DNA from: Pleomorphomonas sp. PLEO
GTDB lineage: Bacteria > Pseudomonadota > Alphaproteobacteria > Rhizobiales > Pleomorphomonadaceae
NCBI RefSeq assembly: GCF_041320595.1
Contig: NZ_CP166625.1
Location: forward strand, 310,001-374,000
Length of the DNA: 64,000 nt
Reading direction: 5' to 3'
Position numbers and translations under genes: made by a program. Shown piece after piece: positions 7,699 to 16,090 of this stretch. Below the pieces are notes generated by a model. That model searched no databases. It was not told where the DNA came from and worked only from the letters and a program-made list of their open reading frames with translations. Position 1 is the first letter of the stretch. Each line of letters begins with the position of its first letter.

Positions 7699-8103
7699 AT
7701 GACGCGTCGCCGGTACGAACTCACCGACCATGAATGGTCGATCCTGTCGCCGTTATTGCCCAACAAGCCGCGTGGCGTTCCTCGCGTCGATGATCGTCGT
7801 GTGATGAACGGCATCCTTTGGCGCTTCCGGACAGGATCGCCTTGGGCGGAAGTCCCCGAGCGCTACGGCCCGCCGACCACTTGCTACAATCGCTTCGTTC
7901 GCTGGCGGAAGGCCGGCGTCTGGGATCGGCTTCTTGAAGCGGTTTCCTCCGCCTACGACGGCGACATCGTCATGATCGACTCGACCTGTGTCCGCGTTCA
8001 CCAGCACGCCGCCACGGGAAAAAGGGGGATGGATACGATGGCGGCATGGGCGGAGCAGACAAAGGTTCCGGCGATCTGCAAGATCGCTGGAATGGCTGCG
8101 TAG
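7699..8103 (+). CDS. IS5/IS427 transposase OrfA
   Basis: The frame from ATG 7699 gives MTRRRYELTDHEWSIL, the DUF4096-type N-terminal domain, then GILWRFRTGSPWAEVP and the first catalytic Asp in DIVMIDSTCVRVHQHAA. An A5G5 run at 8019-8028 follows, where the IS427 group shifts by -1 into the orfB frame; frame 0 ends at 8103. An upstream TTG 7648 is in frame, but the ATG next to the stem-loop fits the family start. The product is normally the fused OrfAB transposase. Copy 2 encodes the same protein. Confidence 0.9.
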   Translation: MTRRRYELTDHEWSILSPLLPNKPRGVPRVDDRRVMNGILWRFRTGSPWAEVPERYGPPTTCYNRFVRWRKAGVWDRLLEAVSSAYDGDIVMIDSTCVRVHQHAATGKRGMDTMAAWAEQTKVPAICKIAGMAA

Positions 8104-8465
8104 GGCGTTCCCGCGGTGGACTTACGAGCAAAATCCACGCGCTCGTCGACGCTGAAGGTCGCCCCGTCACCCTCCGTCTGACGGGCGGACAGGTTGCCGA
8201 CTGCACCGAAGCCGACGCCCTCACCGATGACCTCGGCGAAGGCGACATCCTACTGGCCGACAAGGGGTATGACAGCAATGCCATTCGGGCCAAAGCGGCT
8301 GAGCGGAAGGCCTGGGCCAACATTCCGCCGAAGACCAATCGCAAGGGCACCTTCTCGTTCTCGCGTTGGGTCTACCGGCAGCGGAACCTCGTAGAGCGGT
8401 TCTTCAATCGGATCAAACAGTTCCGGGGCATCGCAACGCGCTACGACAAGCGGCCAGAAAACTAG
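8046..8465 (+). CDS. IS5/IS427 transposase OrfB
   Basis: This is the second half of the transposase, read after a -1 shift at the A5G5 run. In the shifted frame the product continues GDGYDGGMGGADKGSG, then GRSRGGLTSKIHALVD, LTGGQVADCTEAD, the second Asp in ILLADKGYDSNA and RWVYRQRNLVERFFNRIKQFR with the catalytic Glu. This completes the DDE triad. ATG 8046 is the first methionine in this frame and may not be used as a start. The frame appears fully intact. Confidence 0.88.
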   Translation: MGGADKGSGDLQDRWNGCVGRSRGGLTSKIHALVDAEGRPVTLRLTGGQVADCTEADALTDDLGEGDILLADKGYDSNAIRAKAAERKAWANIPPKTNRKGTFSFSRWVYRQRNLVERFFNRIKQFRGIATRYDKRPEN

Positions 8466-8526
8466 CTCGCCGCTGTTAAGCTCGTCGCAGCGAAGATCTG
8501 GTGCCAGAGCTTATGAGTCTACGCCC

Positions 8527-8816
8527 TAGTGGATTGACTCCAACGCTTGGAACCCTCGGTTTCTGGCTGCGATGATTGCCTGTGGGTAGGCTCGCCAGAC
8601 GAATGGCTTGGGTGCTTGGTTGTGTTCGTCGATGAACCGGTTGATCGCGGTCTGGAGATCGACAACCGATCTGAAGACGCCGTTTTGCAACCGACGGCGC
8701 GTCAGGATGGCAAAGAAGCCTTCGACAGCGTTCAGCCATGAGCTGGAGGTCGGCGTGAAGTGGAACGTCCGCGTCTCAATTTCTACCGATCGATACCGGC
8801 GTGCAGCGTCATTCAT
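8527..8816 (-). pseudogene. IS630-family transposase C-terminal relic
   Basis: The minus strand encodes RTFHFTPTSSSWLNAVEGFF, ILTRRRLQNGVFRSV, FIDEHNQAPKPFVW and GFQALESIH. This is the C-terminal third of an IS630 transposase, including the region around the last catalytic Glu. The natural end (xxLxSIH) is preserved and its stop TAG lies exactly at the junction with IS copy 1. The N-terminal two thirds are absent. The broken 5' side abuts the acyltransferase gene at 8822. Confidence 0.8.
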
Positions 8817-8821
8817 CTCCC

Positions 8822-9376
8822 TCAGTCTGCGCCCATTGCCGGGGGCGCCGGTAGAATTTTGGCGGGGACACCTACTGCAACATGCCCCGGTGGAACCGCT
8901 GATAGCACGACTGCATTGGCGCCTACGATAGCTCCACTTCCGATTTGCACAGGCCCGAGAATAACGGCACCCGAAGATACAATAACCCCATCACCCAAGA
9001 CGGCAAAATTGCCAATTTCGTTAGCCTGAGATGTATATTTTTTACCGATTGTTGCATTTTGAAGTATAGTCGCCCCTCTCCCAACCCTAGCTGCCCCAAT
9101 GACAATCCCTGCAGGGTGCGGCATATAGAGACCTGGGCCGATTACCGCGTGGGGAGATATATCACACGAATTTAGTAGAACATTCGCCCGCCAGAATAAT
9201 TTCGATACCATTTTTCCTAGAATCCCATATTTTAACGCCCCACTTGATATCCTGTAGAAGAGCGCAGCAAGGAAACCTGGATAGATAAATATCCCAACAA
9301 ATAACAATATATAACGCCGCTTAACAGAATATCTCCCAATATCAGAACATACGTCACTTCGGAAAGACCCATTCAT
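8822..9376 (-). CDS. Serine acetyltransferase-like hexapeptide acyltransferase
   Basis: This 184-residue protein has a membrane-proximal hydrophobic segment (RRYILLFVGIFIYPGFLAAL, about residues 20-40) and then a left-handed beta-helix of hexapeptide repeats (IGAARVGRGATILQNATIG, ILGPVQIGSGAIVGANAVV). The repeats end in GVPAKILP, typical of CysE-like serine acetyltransferases. The hydrophobic N-terminus and location argue for O-acetylation of a polysaccharide rather than cysteine synthesis. ATG 9376 is preferred over an upstream start because AGAGGG lies about 10 bases upstream. The last residues (APPAMGAD) are atypical and lie 6 bp from an IS630 relic, so the C-terminus may have been rewritten by that insertion. 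It is the last gene of the cluster. Confidence 0.8.
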   Translation of the reverse strand: MNGSFRSDVCSDIGRYSVKRRYILLFVGIFIYPGFLAALFYRISSGALKYGILGKMVSKLFWRANVLLNSCDISPHAVIGPGLYMPHPAGIVIGAARVGRGATILQNATIGKKYTSQANEIGNFAVLGDGVIVSSGAVILGPVQIGSGAIVGANAVVLSAVPPGHVAVGVPAKILPAPPAMGAD

Positions 9377-9574
9377 CTTCTCTGGACCCTCTTGTTGAGA
9401 GAAACAATATATTTTAATAACGCACAATAACTCGAAACAACCATTTTCAATGCGACTCAAACACAGATATTTTCTGTAATTCTATTTCTGCAATAATATT
9501 TACGTATTTGTATTGTATTTTATGTATACGTGAATTTATTACCATCTTTTTTGATATTAAGATTGAAAAATTAC

Positions 9575-10702
9575 TTACTTCGAGTAAGTTTTGTTTAGCG
9601 TTTCAAATGATTTCTCAATTGAAAATCCGCTCTCGGTAATCCGGTCATAGGCCTCGGCAGGTGTCACGGGGTAATCACTCTCGATCAGACGCACTATCTC
9701 CCCAGCCCAGGCTTCAATGCCGTCGCTCAGCTCCAGCCGTGTGACCAGCTCGGGGATGGCATCCACTTCGTGCGTTATGCTGTTCGACAGTAGGCACTTT
9801 CTCCCCGAAGAGAGCGCCTCGAGAACAACCAAAGGCAGCCCTTCATAAAGCGAAGGCAAAATGAACAGGTCGAAAGTCTGCAGCAGAATATTGGCGTCAG
9901 ACCGCGCCCCAAGGAACTTCACCCGATCCGACAGCCCCTTGTGCACCACATAATCCTCGAGCTCTCTTTGCCGCTGGTCGTCGCCTCCGCCAACCAGGAC
10001 AAGGTAGGCCTCGGGAACGGTCATCGACACTCGCTCAAATACGTCGATCAGAAAGGCGTGATTCTTCTGCGGATGAAATCTTCCGACGTGACCAACGATC
10101 TGCGCGGATGGAGCCAGCCCGAGAAACTCGCGCATGCTTGCCGCGCGCTCTGGAATGTATTTGTAAGCCTCAAAATCTCTTCCACAATAAGCAAGCGAAC
10201 TCTTCTTGCTTTTTTTCCAGTGCTTTCCATACACCACCTCGCCAGCAACGTTGCTGACCGCGAAGAGGTGGGTGCTGAAAACTGGTAAAATGCACCTCAT
10301 GGTGGCGTTGTAGGCTGCTCTCGGCAGGCTCTCTTCTTTCATGACAGGCGCGTTGTGACTGTGGCTGATTCTGACAGGCACGCGGAGAAATAGGCCGATC
10401 AGCATAACTAGGCCATTCTGGAAGGAGTTATGGGCGTGAATAGATTTATAGCCACCGCCCGCGCGATTCACCCTGGCCAGAGCGGACAGAAGGCTAAATA
10501 TACTCCTGTGCGATCTGACATAATACACGTTGGAGCCGCAATCTCTGGCTACCTTCGCGAGCGGCTGTTCGACTGCATCATAAGTAAGAATGTCCATTTG
10601 GACGCCTCTCTTATTCGCAATCTTGATCAGGTCGATCAACCATGTCTGGATTCCGCCGTAGCCCATGGATGCGACGACATGCAGTACTTTCCCACCAGCC
10701 AT
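9575..10702 (-). CDS. Glycosyltransferase family 4 (GT-B)
   Basis: This 375-residue GT-B enzyme has an N-terminal Rossmann-like domain beginning GGKVLHVVASMGYGGIQTW, an acceptor-side motif ISHSHNAPV, and a C-terminal nucleotide-sugar domain with IVGHVGRFHPQKNH. The retaining GT4 signature EGLPLVVLEALSSG supplies the E-x7-E pair. It should add one sugar to the lipid-linked repeat unit in the cytoplasm; the sugar is unknown. ATG 10702 with GGGTAG upstream is chosen; the frame is open further up but without family sequence. A 536-bp gap separates it from the upstream wzy, unusual inside an operon, so it may depend on its own promoter or on antitermination. Confidence 0.88.
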   Translation of the reverse strand: MAGGKVLHVVASMGYGGIQTWLIDLIKIANKRGVQMDILTYDAVEQPLAKVARDCGSNVYYVRSHRSIFSLLSALARVNRAGGGYKSIHAHNSFQNGLVMLIGLFLRVPVRISHSHNAPVMKEESLPRAAYNATMRCILPVFSTHLFAVSNVAGEVVYGKHWKKSKKSSLAYCGRDFEAYKYIPERAASMREFLGLAPSAQIVGHVGRFHPQKNHAFLIDVFERVSMTVPEAYLVLVGGGDDQRQRELEDYVVHKGLSDRVKFLGARSDANILLQTFDLFILPSLYEGLPLVVLEALSSGRKCLLSNSITHEVDAIPELVTRLELSDGIEAWAGEIVRLIESDYPVTPAEAYDRITESGFSIEKSFETLNKTYSK

Positions 10703-11238
10703 AAGAGCTACCCGTTGCAATTGGTGTGAATCTCGAAATTTGAAAACCTGTTTACTTAAAATATTAAGTTCGACCCGACCAGAATTTTTAGCGAAGCCTA
10801 TGCCACCGAGACGGCGGTATTCTTCCGGCAAGATCGACTGTCGGTTCGGACCACTTCAAGTGGCCAGCTTGCTTCGTGTCACCCGCCCGCGCGCACCGAC
10901 CTCTGACAATTTAAGGTTCAGGGCCGCGCATCCGCGCACCATCGGCGAGAGCGCCTTGGCTGCGGAGAGCCGCCGGTGCCGCCCCGTCACTGGGACCTGC
11001 CGAGCAGCACTCGCGCTGAGAAACGCTAATTCGGATCGCGAAGGCAACTCGGCCTGGCCTTGGTCTTCTCGGCAAGGCGCGAAACGCCGCATCGGCACCG
11101 AGGTGATACTTGTTCTCTCAAAACTCTCGGCCTCGGCCCGCAGCCCTATGTCAAGCATTTGTCAGGCTGTGCCCGGCAGGCGGGATTGTCATGCCTCATA
11201 CCGCCGTTGTCCATCCGCAGGCCGGAGCGTTCCGACCA
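10703..11238. other. 536-bp gap inside the polysaccharide cluster
   Basis: No gene is recognised on either strand. Several frames of up to 219 codons are open, but none shows family motifs. The segment next to the glycosyltransferase is AT-rich and may hold its promoter on the minus strand. The rest is GC-rich, unlike wzy, and could be a decayed gene or mobile-element debris that I cannot name. Confidence 0.4.
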
Positions 11239-12663
11239 TCATGTCTTTTTCGTTTTCAACACGAACCGATAGTACATTTTTACCATTACGAGCGGGCCCA
11301 CGCCATACCACACAATATTTCTGATAATCTGCTGCAGCTCTGAACGCGGGTAGAAGGTTATAATTGCACATATACAGGCCCAATAGGCAAAGGCGATCGG
11401 AAAATGATTGTTTTTTACCTTGATCGCGCCCCGGGCCAACGCATATCCCAGGATAGCACTGACAATGACGACGCCGACCCACGAGAAATTCAAGTAGGCT
11501 TCTCCAACGTAGGAAAAGCCGAAGCCTCCTCCAGTAACAGCCCACTCCGGCCTGATCATCGTGGTGATCCATAGCGAGAGTTTGCTCGCGTCCGCCAGAT
11601 TTTCACCGCCACCGAGATGCGGCACCAGAATAGACAGTGCAATGGCGTAACTCTTGCCTAAATCAAACGGTCGCGCCTCGGGCACGATTTGATAGACCCA
11701 GGAGACGATCCGGATTCCCGACCTCCCCATTTCGTCAAGTATCTGGATCGCGGGGTTATTAATACTGTTAAACGCCGTAAGCAAAGATTCTACTGAGTAT
11801 CTGTCGGCTGAGTTTGACTCTCGCGTCGCGGCGATAATCGGGAACACGACGAACAAGACGATCAGACCTGAGGTAGCCGCCCACACTTTCGGGATTGGAG
11901 ATACTCTTCGATGCCAGGTCCAGGCAACCGCCAAAATCGGCATAATCGCGTGCCCTCGCGTCCCCACATAGAAGTTGAGGCCTGCATACATTAACGTTAT
12001 GAGCGCACCTACATATGCGGGCTTCCTTCGGCCACTAGCGATCAGGAAAATCGCCGCGGGAACAATCAGTTCCATCAGAATGAAGGAAATACGAACCGTC
12101 GTTGACTGGATGTTTCCGGGTTCATATATGGCGGCGTAACCTCCATCACCAACCACGCTGGAATACCAGGAGAGGCTGTTGATAAACGGCACAATCGATA
12201 TGGCCAGCAAAATATAGCCAACGTGAACAAGAGCTTTTGCCTCTCTCTCCACACGTCCGAAATCGACGTTTGCTGGATCCGCCTTCCCACTGGCCGAGTG
12301 CATCGCCAGAACCATACCTAGACCGAATGTCACCAAAGAAATCAGGATCATAAAGATGGCCATGTTGGCGACATCAAGGTTTACCAAACCGTTGACCATA
12401 CCCCCCACCGCCTCGATGCCACCAAATACATAAAGCATCTGGTGCCCGGCCAAAAACAACGCCTGTGACAGCAGAAACAGGGTCAAAATATCAAAATAGC
12501 TTTTTGTATGAGCCCCCCAAACCATAAACGACGCCAGCTGCACAAATATGCACAGAAGCGACAGGTAATATGTCGTCTCTGGCGATGAGATATCGCCGAG
12601 GTTCACCACATACACCCCGTATATTACACACAGTGCCATTGACACTATATAGAAAATCCGCAT
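11239..12663 (-). CDS. O-antigen/exopolysaccharide polymerase (Wzy-like)
   Basis: This 474-residue integral membrane protein has about 11-12 predicted hydrophobic segments, beginning at the N-terminus (FYIVSMALCVIYGVYVV). It has a large loop between segments and the segment GFGFSYVGEAYLNFSWVG, which resembles the GxSxxGExYxNFG pattern of O-antigen polymerases. It would join lipid-linked repeat units at the periplasmic face after flipping by Wzx. Sequence is diverse in this family, so topology and neighbours carry the assignment. The gene is AT-richer than ugd and gmd in the same cluster, as is usual for wzy. The start ATG 12663 gives a normal length. Confidence 0.8.
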   Translation of the reverse strand: MRIFYIVSMALCVIYGVYVVNLGDISSPETTYYLSLLCIFVQLASFMVWGAHTKSYFDILTLFLLSQALFLAGHQMLYVFGGIEAVGGMVNGLVNLDVANMAIFMILISLVTFGLGMVLAMHSASGKADPANVDFGRVEREAKALVHVGYILLAISIVPFINSLSWYSSVVGDGGYAAIYEPGNIQSTTVRISFILMELIVPAAIFLIASGRRKPAYVGALITLMYAGLNFYVGTRGHAIMPILAVAWTWHRRVSPIPKVWAATSGLIVLFVVFPIIAATRESNSADRYSVESLLTAFNSINNPAIQILDEMGRSGIRIVSWVYQIVPEARPFDLGKSYAIALSILVPHLGGGENLADASKLSLWITTMIRPEWAVTGGGFGFSYVGEAYLNFSWVGVVIVSAILGYALARGAIKVKNNHFPIAFAYWACICAIITFYPRSELQQIIRNIVWYGVGPLVMVKMYYRFVLKTKKT

Positions 12664-13033
12664 ATCCCCACTACTATCTTAAAAGCAAATGCACTCCGCA
12701 TCCGCTTGACCTGCAATCTTCATTTTTTCGGCTTGACGTCAGACAGCCACCGACAACGCCGCACCAACAGTAACATCCAAGTCGCGTCTCGATACTAGCG
12801 AACTCTATTGTATGTGGACATAAGCACAGAGACCCGTTTGGGGTAATCCGGCACCGACCCAGAGACGCAGGCGATGGTCAGCTAACAGACCCCAATCCAA
12901 CCCGACCAACACCCCACCGTCATCTTGAGACCGCCTCGGGCGGTCAGCGAGAGTGGCTCGGATCATGCTCTCAAGCCAGCTCCAACGCATTACAACCACG
13001 TCGGGGAGAAACACATTGCCGCGCCCCTCAGGA
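12664..13033. other. 370-bp gap without a recognisable gene
   Basis: No supported coding region. A short perfect inverted repeat GACCGCC-TCG-GGCGGTC lies at 12929-12945 without a T-run. It lies between the acyltransferase and wzy in the direction of transcription and may be decayed DNA. Confidence 0.4.
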
Positions 13034-13585
13034 TCAAGCTATCTGCTCTTCGGCCTTTTTCACTATTATCCTTGCACGCTGCCCGATAGCCGTGGATCCC
13101 TCCGGCATACTGTCAAGCACGACGGTTAACGCACCAATCTTGCAGTTGTCTCCGATCGTTATGCCGCCAAGCACTTGCGCGTATGCCCCGATCTCCACGT
13201 TATCACCTATAACCGGCGCGACTTGGTCGTTATATCGATTTCCGATAGTAACGCCTTGTCTCAGAGTGCAGTTTTCACCCAATACAGCATTTATATTAAC
13301 GAATATTCCGCCAAAATGCCAAATCCGCAAGCCTTTACCGATCTTGCACTCAATCGGAAGCCTAATGCCGGTCGAAGTCTCCACCATCGTCGAAAGTATC
13401 TTGTAGATAATATATTTTATTCTTTTAACAACTCCGCTACGTCTCTTGCGGACTCGTTGCCCGAATCTGTAAACCCAAATTGCCCACAACGACTGCTCGC
13501 GGAAGAAAGCCCACCTTCCGGGCACTCTCGCTTTGTCAGCAAGCCAGTCTTCATCCATGCTACCAAACATTGTCACAGCTCTCAC
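13034..13585 (-). CDS. Serine acetyltransferase-like O-acetyltransferase
   Basis: A 183-residue CysE-type left-handed beta-helix protein. The N-terminal part (WAFFREQSLWAIWVYRFGQR, about residues 25-45) is typical of serine-acetyltransferase homologues in polysaccharide clusters. The helix includes LRIWHFGGIFVNINAVLG with the catalytic-type His, then GENCTLRQGVTIGNR and VEIGAYAQVLGGITIGDN. It probably O-acetylates a repeat-unit sugar from acetyl-CoA. Internal methionines at 13570 and 13561 are alternative starts. IS copy 2 lies about 100 bp upstream and separates it from wzx, so expression from the main promoter must cross an IS oriented the same way. Confidence 0.82.
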   Translation of the reverse strand: MRAVTMFGSMDEDWLADKARVPGRWAFFREQSLWAIWVYRFGQRVRKRRSGVVKRIKYIIYKILSTMVETSTGIRLPIECKIGKGLRIWHFGGIFVNINAVLGENCTLRQGVTIGNRYNDQVAPVIGDNVEIGAYAQVLGGITIGDNCKIGALTVVLDSMPEGSTAIGQRARIIVKKAEEQIA

Positions 13586-13749
13586 GTGAATACGCTTTTA
13601 CCTTTGCCATCTCTCGCTGCGACGCCCACAGGAAAGTTCGTCGCCGCCTCAAGAAATACACACCCACCTAACCCGGCACACACGCCTAGGGCGTAGACTC
13701 ATAAGCTCTGGCACCAGATCTTCGCTGCGACGAGTTTAACAGCGGCGAG

Positions 13750-14169
13750 CTAGTTTTCTGGCCGCTTGTCGTAGCGCGTTGCGATGCCCCGGAACTGTTT
13801 GATCCGATTGAAGAACCGCTCCACGAGGTTTCGCTGCCGGTAGACCCAACGCGAGAACGAGAAGGTGCCCTTGCGATTGGTCTTCGGCGGAATGTTGGCC
13901 CAGGCCTTCCGTTCAGCCGCTTTGGCCCGAATGGCATTGCTGTCATACCCCTTGTCGGCCAGTAGGATGTCGCCTTCGCCGAGGTCATCGGTGAGGGCGT
14001 CGGCTTCGGTGCAGTCGGCAACCTGTCCGCCCGTCAGACGGAGGGTGACGGGGCGACCTTCAGCGTCGACGAGCGCGTGGATTTTGCTCGTAAGTCCACC
14101 GCGGGAACGCCCTACGCAGCCATTCCAGCGATCTTGCAGATCGCCGGAACCTTTGTCTGCTCCGCCCAT
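13750..14169 (-). CDS. IS5/IS427 transposase OrfB, copy 2
   Basis: This protein is identical to OrfB of copy 1, with the second Asp in ILLADKGYD and the Glu in NLVERFFNRI. It is reached by a -1 frameshift from orfA at the A5G5 run. Base differences from copy 1 in this frame (for example in codons near AERKAW and RQRNLVE) are silent. Because the element is in the same direction as the polysaccharide genes, its transcript could be part of the operon message. Confidence 0.88.
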   Translation of the reverse strand: MGGADKGSGDLQDRWNGCVGRSRGGLTSKIHALVDAEGRPVTLRLTGGQVADCTEADALTDDLGEGDILLADKGYDSNAIRAKAAERKAWANIPPKTNRKGTFSFSRWVYRQRNLVERFFNRIKQFRGIATRYDKRPEN

Positions 14170-14516
14170 GCCGCCATCGTATCCATCCCCCTTTTTCCCG
14201 TGGCGGCGTGCTGGTGAACGCGGACACAGGTCGAGTCGATCATGACGATGTCGCCGTCGTAGGCGGAGGAAACCGCTTCAAGAAGCCGATCCCAGACGCC
14301 GGCCTTCCGCCAGCGAACGAAGCGATTGTAGCAAGTGGTCGGCGGGCCGTAGCGCTCGGGGACTTCCGCCCAAGGCGATCCTGTCCGGAAGCGCCAAAGG
14401 ATGCCGTTCATCACACGACGATCATCGACGCGAGGAACGCCACGCGGCTTGTTGGGCAATAACGGCGACAGGATCGACCATTCATGGTCGGTGAGTTCGT
14501 ACCGGCGACGCGTCAT
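14112..14516 (-). CDS. IS5/IS427 transposase OrfA, copy 2
   Basis: Identical in protein sequence to copy 1 (MTRRRYELTDHEWSIL to the Asp of VMIDSTC). ATG 14516 is chosen for the same reason as in copy 1: it directly follows the AAGGCTTCC/GGAAGCCTT stem-loop. That stem-loop would limit translation from read-through polysaccharide-operon transcripts, which matters more here because the IS lies co-directionally inside the operon. Confidence 0.9.
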   Translation of the reverse strand: MTRRRYELTDHEWSILSPLLPNKPRGVPRVDDRRVMNGILWRFRTGSPWAEVPERYGPPTTCYNRFVRWRKAGVWDRLLEAVSSAYDGDIVMIDSTCVRVHQHAATGKRGMDTMAAWAEQTKVPAICKIAGMAA

Positions 14517-14665
14517 CAAGGCTTCCCCTTTCGGAAGCCTTGAATCATGCGACCCCACAAACGCCAAGCGAATTTATGAGTTTACGGCCTAGCATGATGG
14601 ATCAAGGCACCGACACACCAATTCGATAACCTAAGAGCCGCTAAAGCTCTGGGCTTATGTTTTAT

Positions 14666-15901
14666 TCAGCGACCGCGGAAATTTCTTCGATAGATAAACA
14701 GTAGCACTAACGGCGCCAGCACCGACATAGCCGAGGCTACAACCAGTGAGTAAGCAGCACCCAGTACTCCATACTGAGGAACATAGACCAAGGCAGCAAC
14801 CAGACCTATCAAGGCGGCCAAGCCAAAGGCCGGCGCCTGCCCAGCGAATATCTTGGCCGACGTCACCGCAACGCCAAGCACATTACCTACATACCCGATG
14901 ATCGCAGCAACAACAATGACCGGAAACACGTCCGCCTTGCCCGCGAAACGCTCTCCATATAGAAGCCTGATCAACTGTCCACCATAGGCGTATGCGATCA
15001 GAGTGCAAATGCCGCCGGCAACAATAACAACAGCCAAAATGGACAGCGTAAGTGTAAAAAACTCTCTATGTCTTTTGGCTGCATGCTGCCTTGATAGGAT
15101 AGGAATTAATGCCTGCCCTATAGACATGATGAAAATATTTCCAAGAGCAACAAAGTATGCCATGCTAGAGTATAGACCTAGATCAAGTGGTCCATAGTAT
15201 TTTTCTAAAACATATCTTGGTATGTTCGGCCCAAGCAAGCTAAACAGCGTTGTAATACCCAACGGTATTCCTGACCTCAAAAACCTCATGACCTTTTCTG
15301 ATCGCACCACTCCGTTCACGTCAAAATGCTCTACATTTCGCACGTCGTAAAACACCAAAACAGCAAACCACGTCACCGTATATGCGAGCAGAGTTATTTG
15401 CATTGTTAAATCTAAAAAGAGAAAGATGACAATTGTGAGCGTACTTATCACGCCCCTCACGAACAAAGATAACGATATACTGTTTAGTTCTCCGGATTTT
15501 TGTGCGTAACCATAGCAAAAATCGGAAAACGATTCGATGACCTTGGAGGCAGCCACGATCCAAATGATATCGCGAACTTCAGCCCTGAAAATGAATGACG
15601 CGCCGATGCACACTGCAAATGAAAATATCGACAAAGCAAGCTTGATGTACAAAAGCGTCTTCACGTCGAATGTCGAGGTGTGGTCCGTGGCGATGATGGT
15701 TCTGATGCCACAGTTGAAGAACATGATGATCGGCGCGGTCACAGCCAGAGCAAGCGTGAAGTCGCCGACTGCCTCAGGCCCCTTGAGCCTTGCTATGCTG
15801 ATTAGAACCACCCACTGGCAGGCGGCGTAAATCGAGTTGCCAAATACCATCCAGATTGCATTTCGCTTCAGCCCGCCCTTTTTTACCTGACTATCACTCA
15901 T
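14666..15901 (-). CDS. Polysaccharide flippase (Wzx/RfbX, MOP superfamily)
   Basis: This 411-residue integral membrane protein has about 12 hydrophobic segments. It begins with the charged KKGGLKRNAIWMVFGNSIYA typical of Wzx proteins, with inner segments such as GITTLFSLLGPNIPRYVL and a C-terminal pair ending in the positively charged FIYRRNFRGR. It should flip the undecaprenyl-linked repeat unit to the periplasm for Wzy. It lies downstream of the two glycosyltransferases and is followed by IS copy 2. It is AT-richer than the nucleotide-sugar genes. The ATG at 15901 has GAAAGAAG upstream. Confidence 0.86.
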   Translation of the reverse strand: MSDSQVKKGGLKRNAIWMVFGNSIYAACQWVVLISIARLKGPEAVGDFTLALAVTAPIIMFFNCGIRTIIATDHTSTFDVKTLLYIKLALSIFSFAVCIGASFIFRAEVRDIIWIVAASKVIESFSDFCYGYAQKSGELNSISLSLFVRGVISTLTIVIFLFLDLTMQITLLAYTVTWFAVLVFYDVRNVEHFDVNGVVRSEKVMRFLRSGIPLGITTLFSLLGPNIPRYVLEKYYGPLDLGLYSSMAYFVALGNIFIMSIGQALIPILSRQHAAKRHREFFTLTLSILAVVIVAGGICTLIAYAYGGQLIRLLYGERFAGKADVFPVIVVAAIIGYVGNVLGVAVTSAKIFAGQAPAFGLAALIGLVAALVYVPQYGVLGAAYSLVVASAMSVLAPLVLLFIYRRNFRGR

Positions 15902-16090
15902 TCCAAACTTCTTTCACCATTCGCGCCGGCTGTGCTCGCTGCTTGCCCCGTTTAGTTACAAGTCGGTTCGCTTTTGACTCTCTTGTCGTTCGGAAGGAAT
16001 ATCGGTGCCGAGCAACCTGCTTCCGGCTCCGGCGGGAAGGAGAGCGCGCCCTTTTGCCTGGGCAAGCGGCCTATATGGGCAACGGAAGGG

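Larger units (their letters stand above)
7626..8526 (+). mobile_element. IS5-family (IS427 group) element, copy 1, 901 bp
   Basis: Terminal inverted repeats are GGCCGTAAACTCATAA and, inverted at the other end, GGGCGTAGACTCATAA (14 of 16 matching). TA dinucleotides at 7624-7625 and 8527-8528 form the TA target duplication inside a CTAG site, as known for the IS427 group. A second copy lies inverted at 13689-14589, also 901 bp. I counted at least six single-base differences between them, none changing the encoded proteins. Confidence 0.92.
13689..14589 (-). mobile_element. IS5-family (IS427 group) element, copy 2, inverted
   Basis: Same 901-bp element as at 7626-8526 in the opposite orientation, with the same terminal repeats. 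Its own TA target duplication is at 13687-13688 and 14590-14591, again inside CTAG. It is inserted between wzx and the acyltransferase gene. With copy 1 it brackets 5.1 kb of cluster genes as an inverted pair. Confidence 0.92.

Noticed and set aside
10856-11158. A 100-codon minus-strand frame in the gap between wzy and the glycosyltransferase gene
   Set aside because: No motif, ribosome site or known family was seen. It is described as part of the gap, not as a gene.
12929-12945. GACCGCC-TCG-GGCGGTC hairpin as an intrinsic terminator
   Set aside because: There is no T-run on either strand, the stem is only 7 bp, and it lies inside the cluster where termination would silence wzy and later genes.
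7626-14589. Composite transposon formed by the two IS427-group copies
   Set aside because: Each copy has its own TA duplication at a separate CTAG site, and the enclosed genes look like an integral part of the polysaccharide cluster. Mobility as one unit is not shown, so only the inverted pair is reported.
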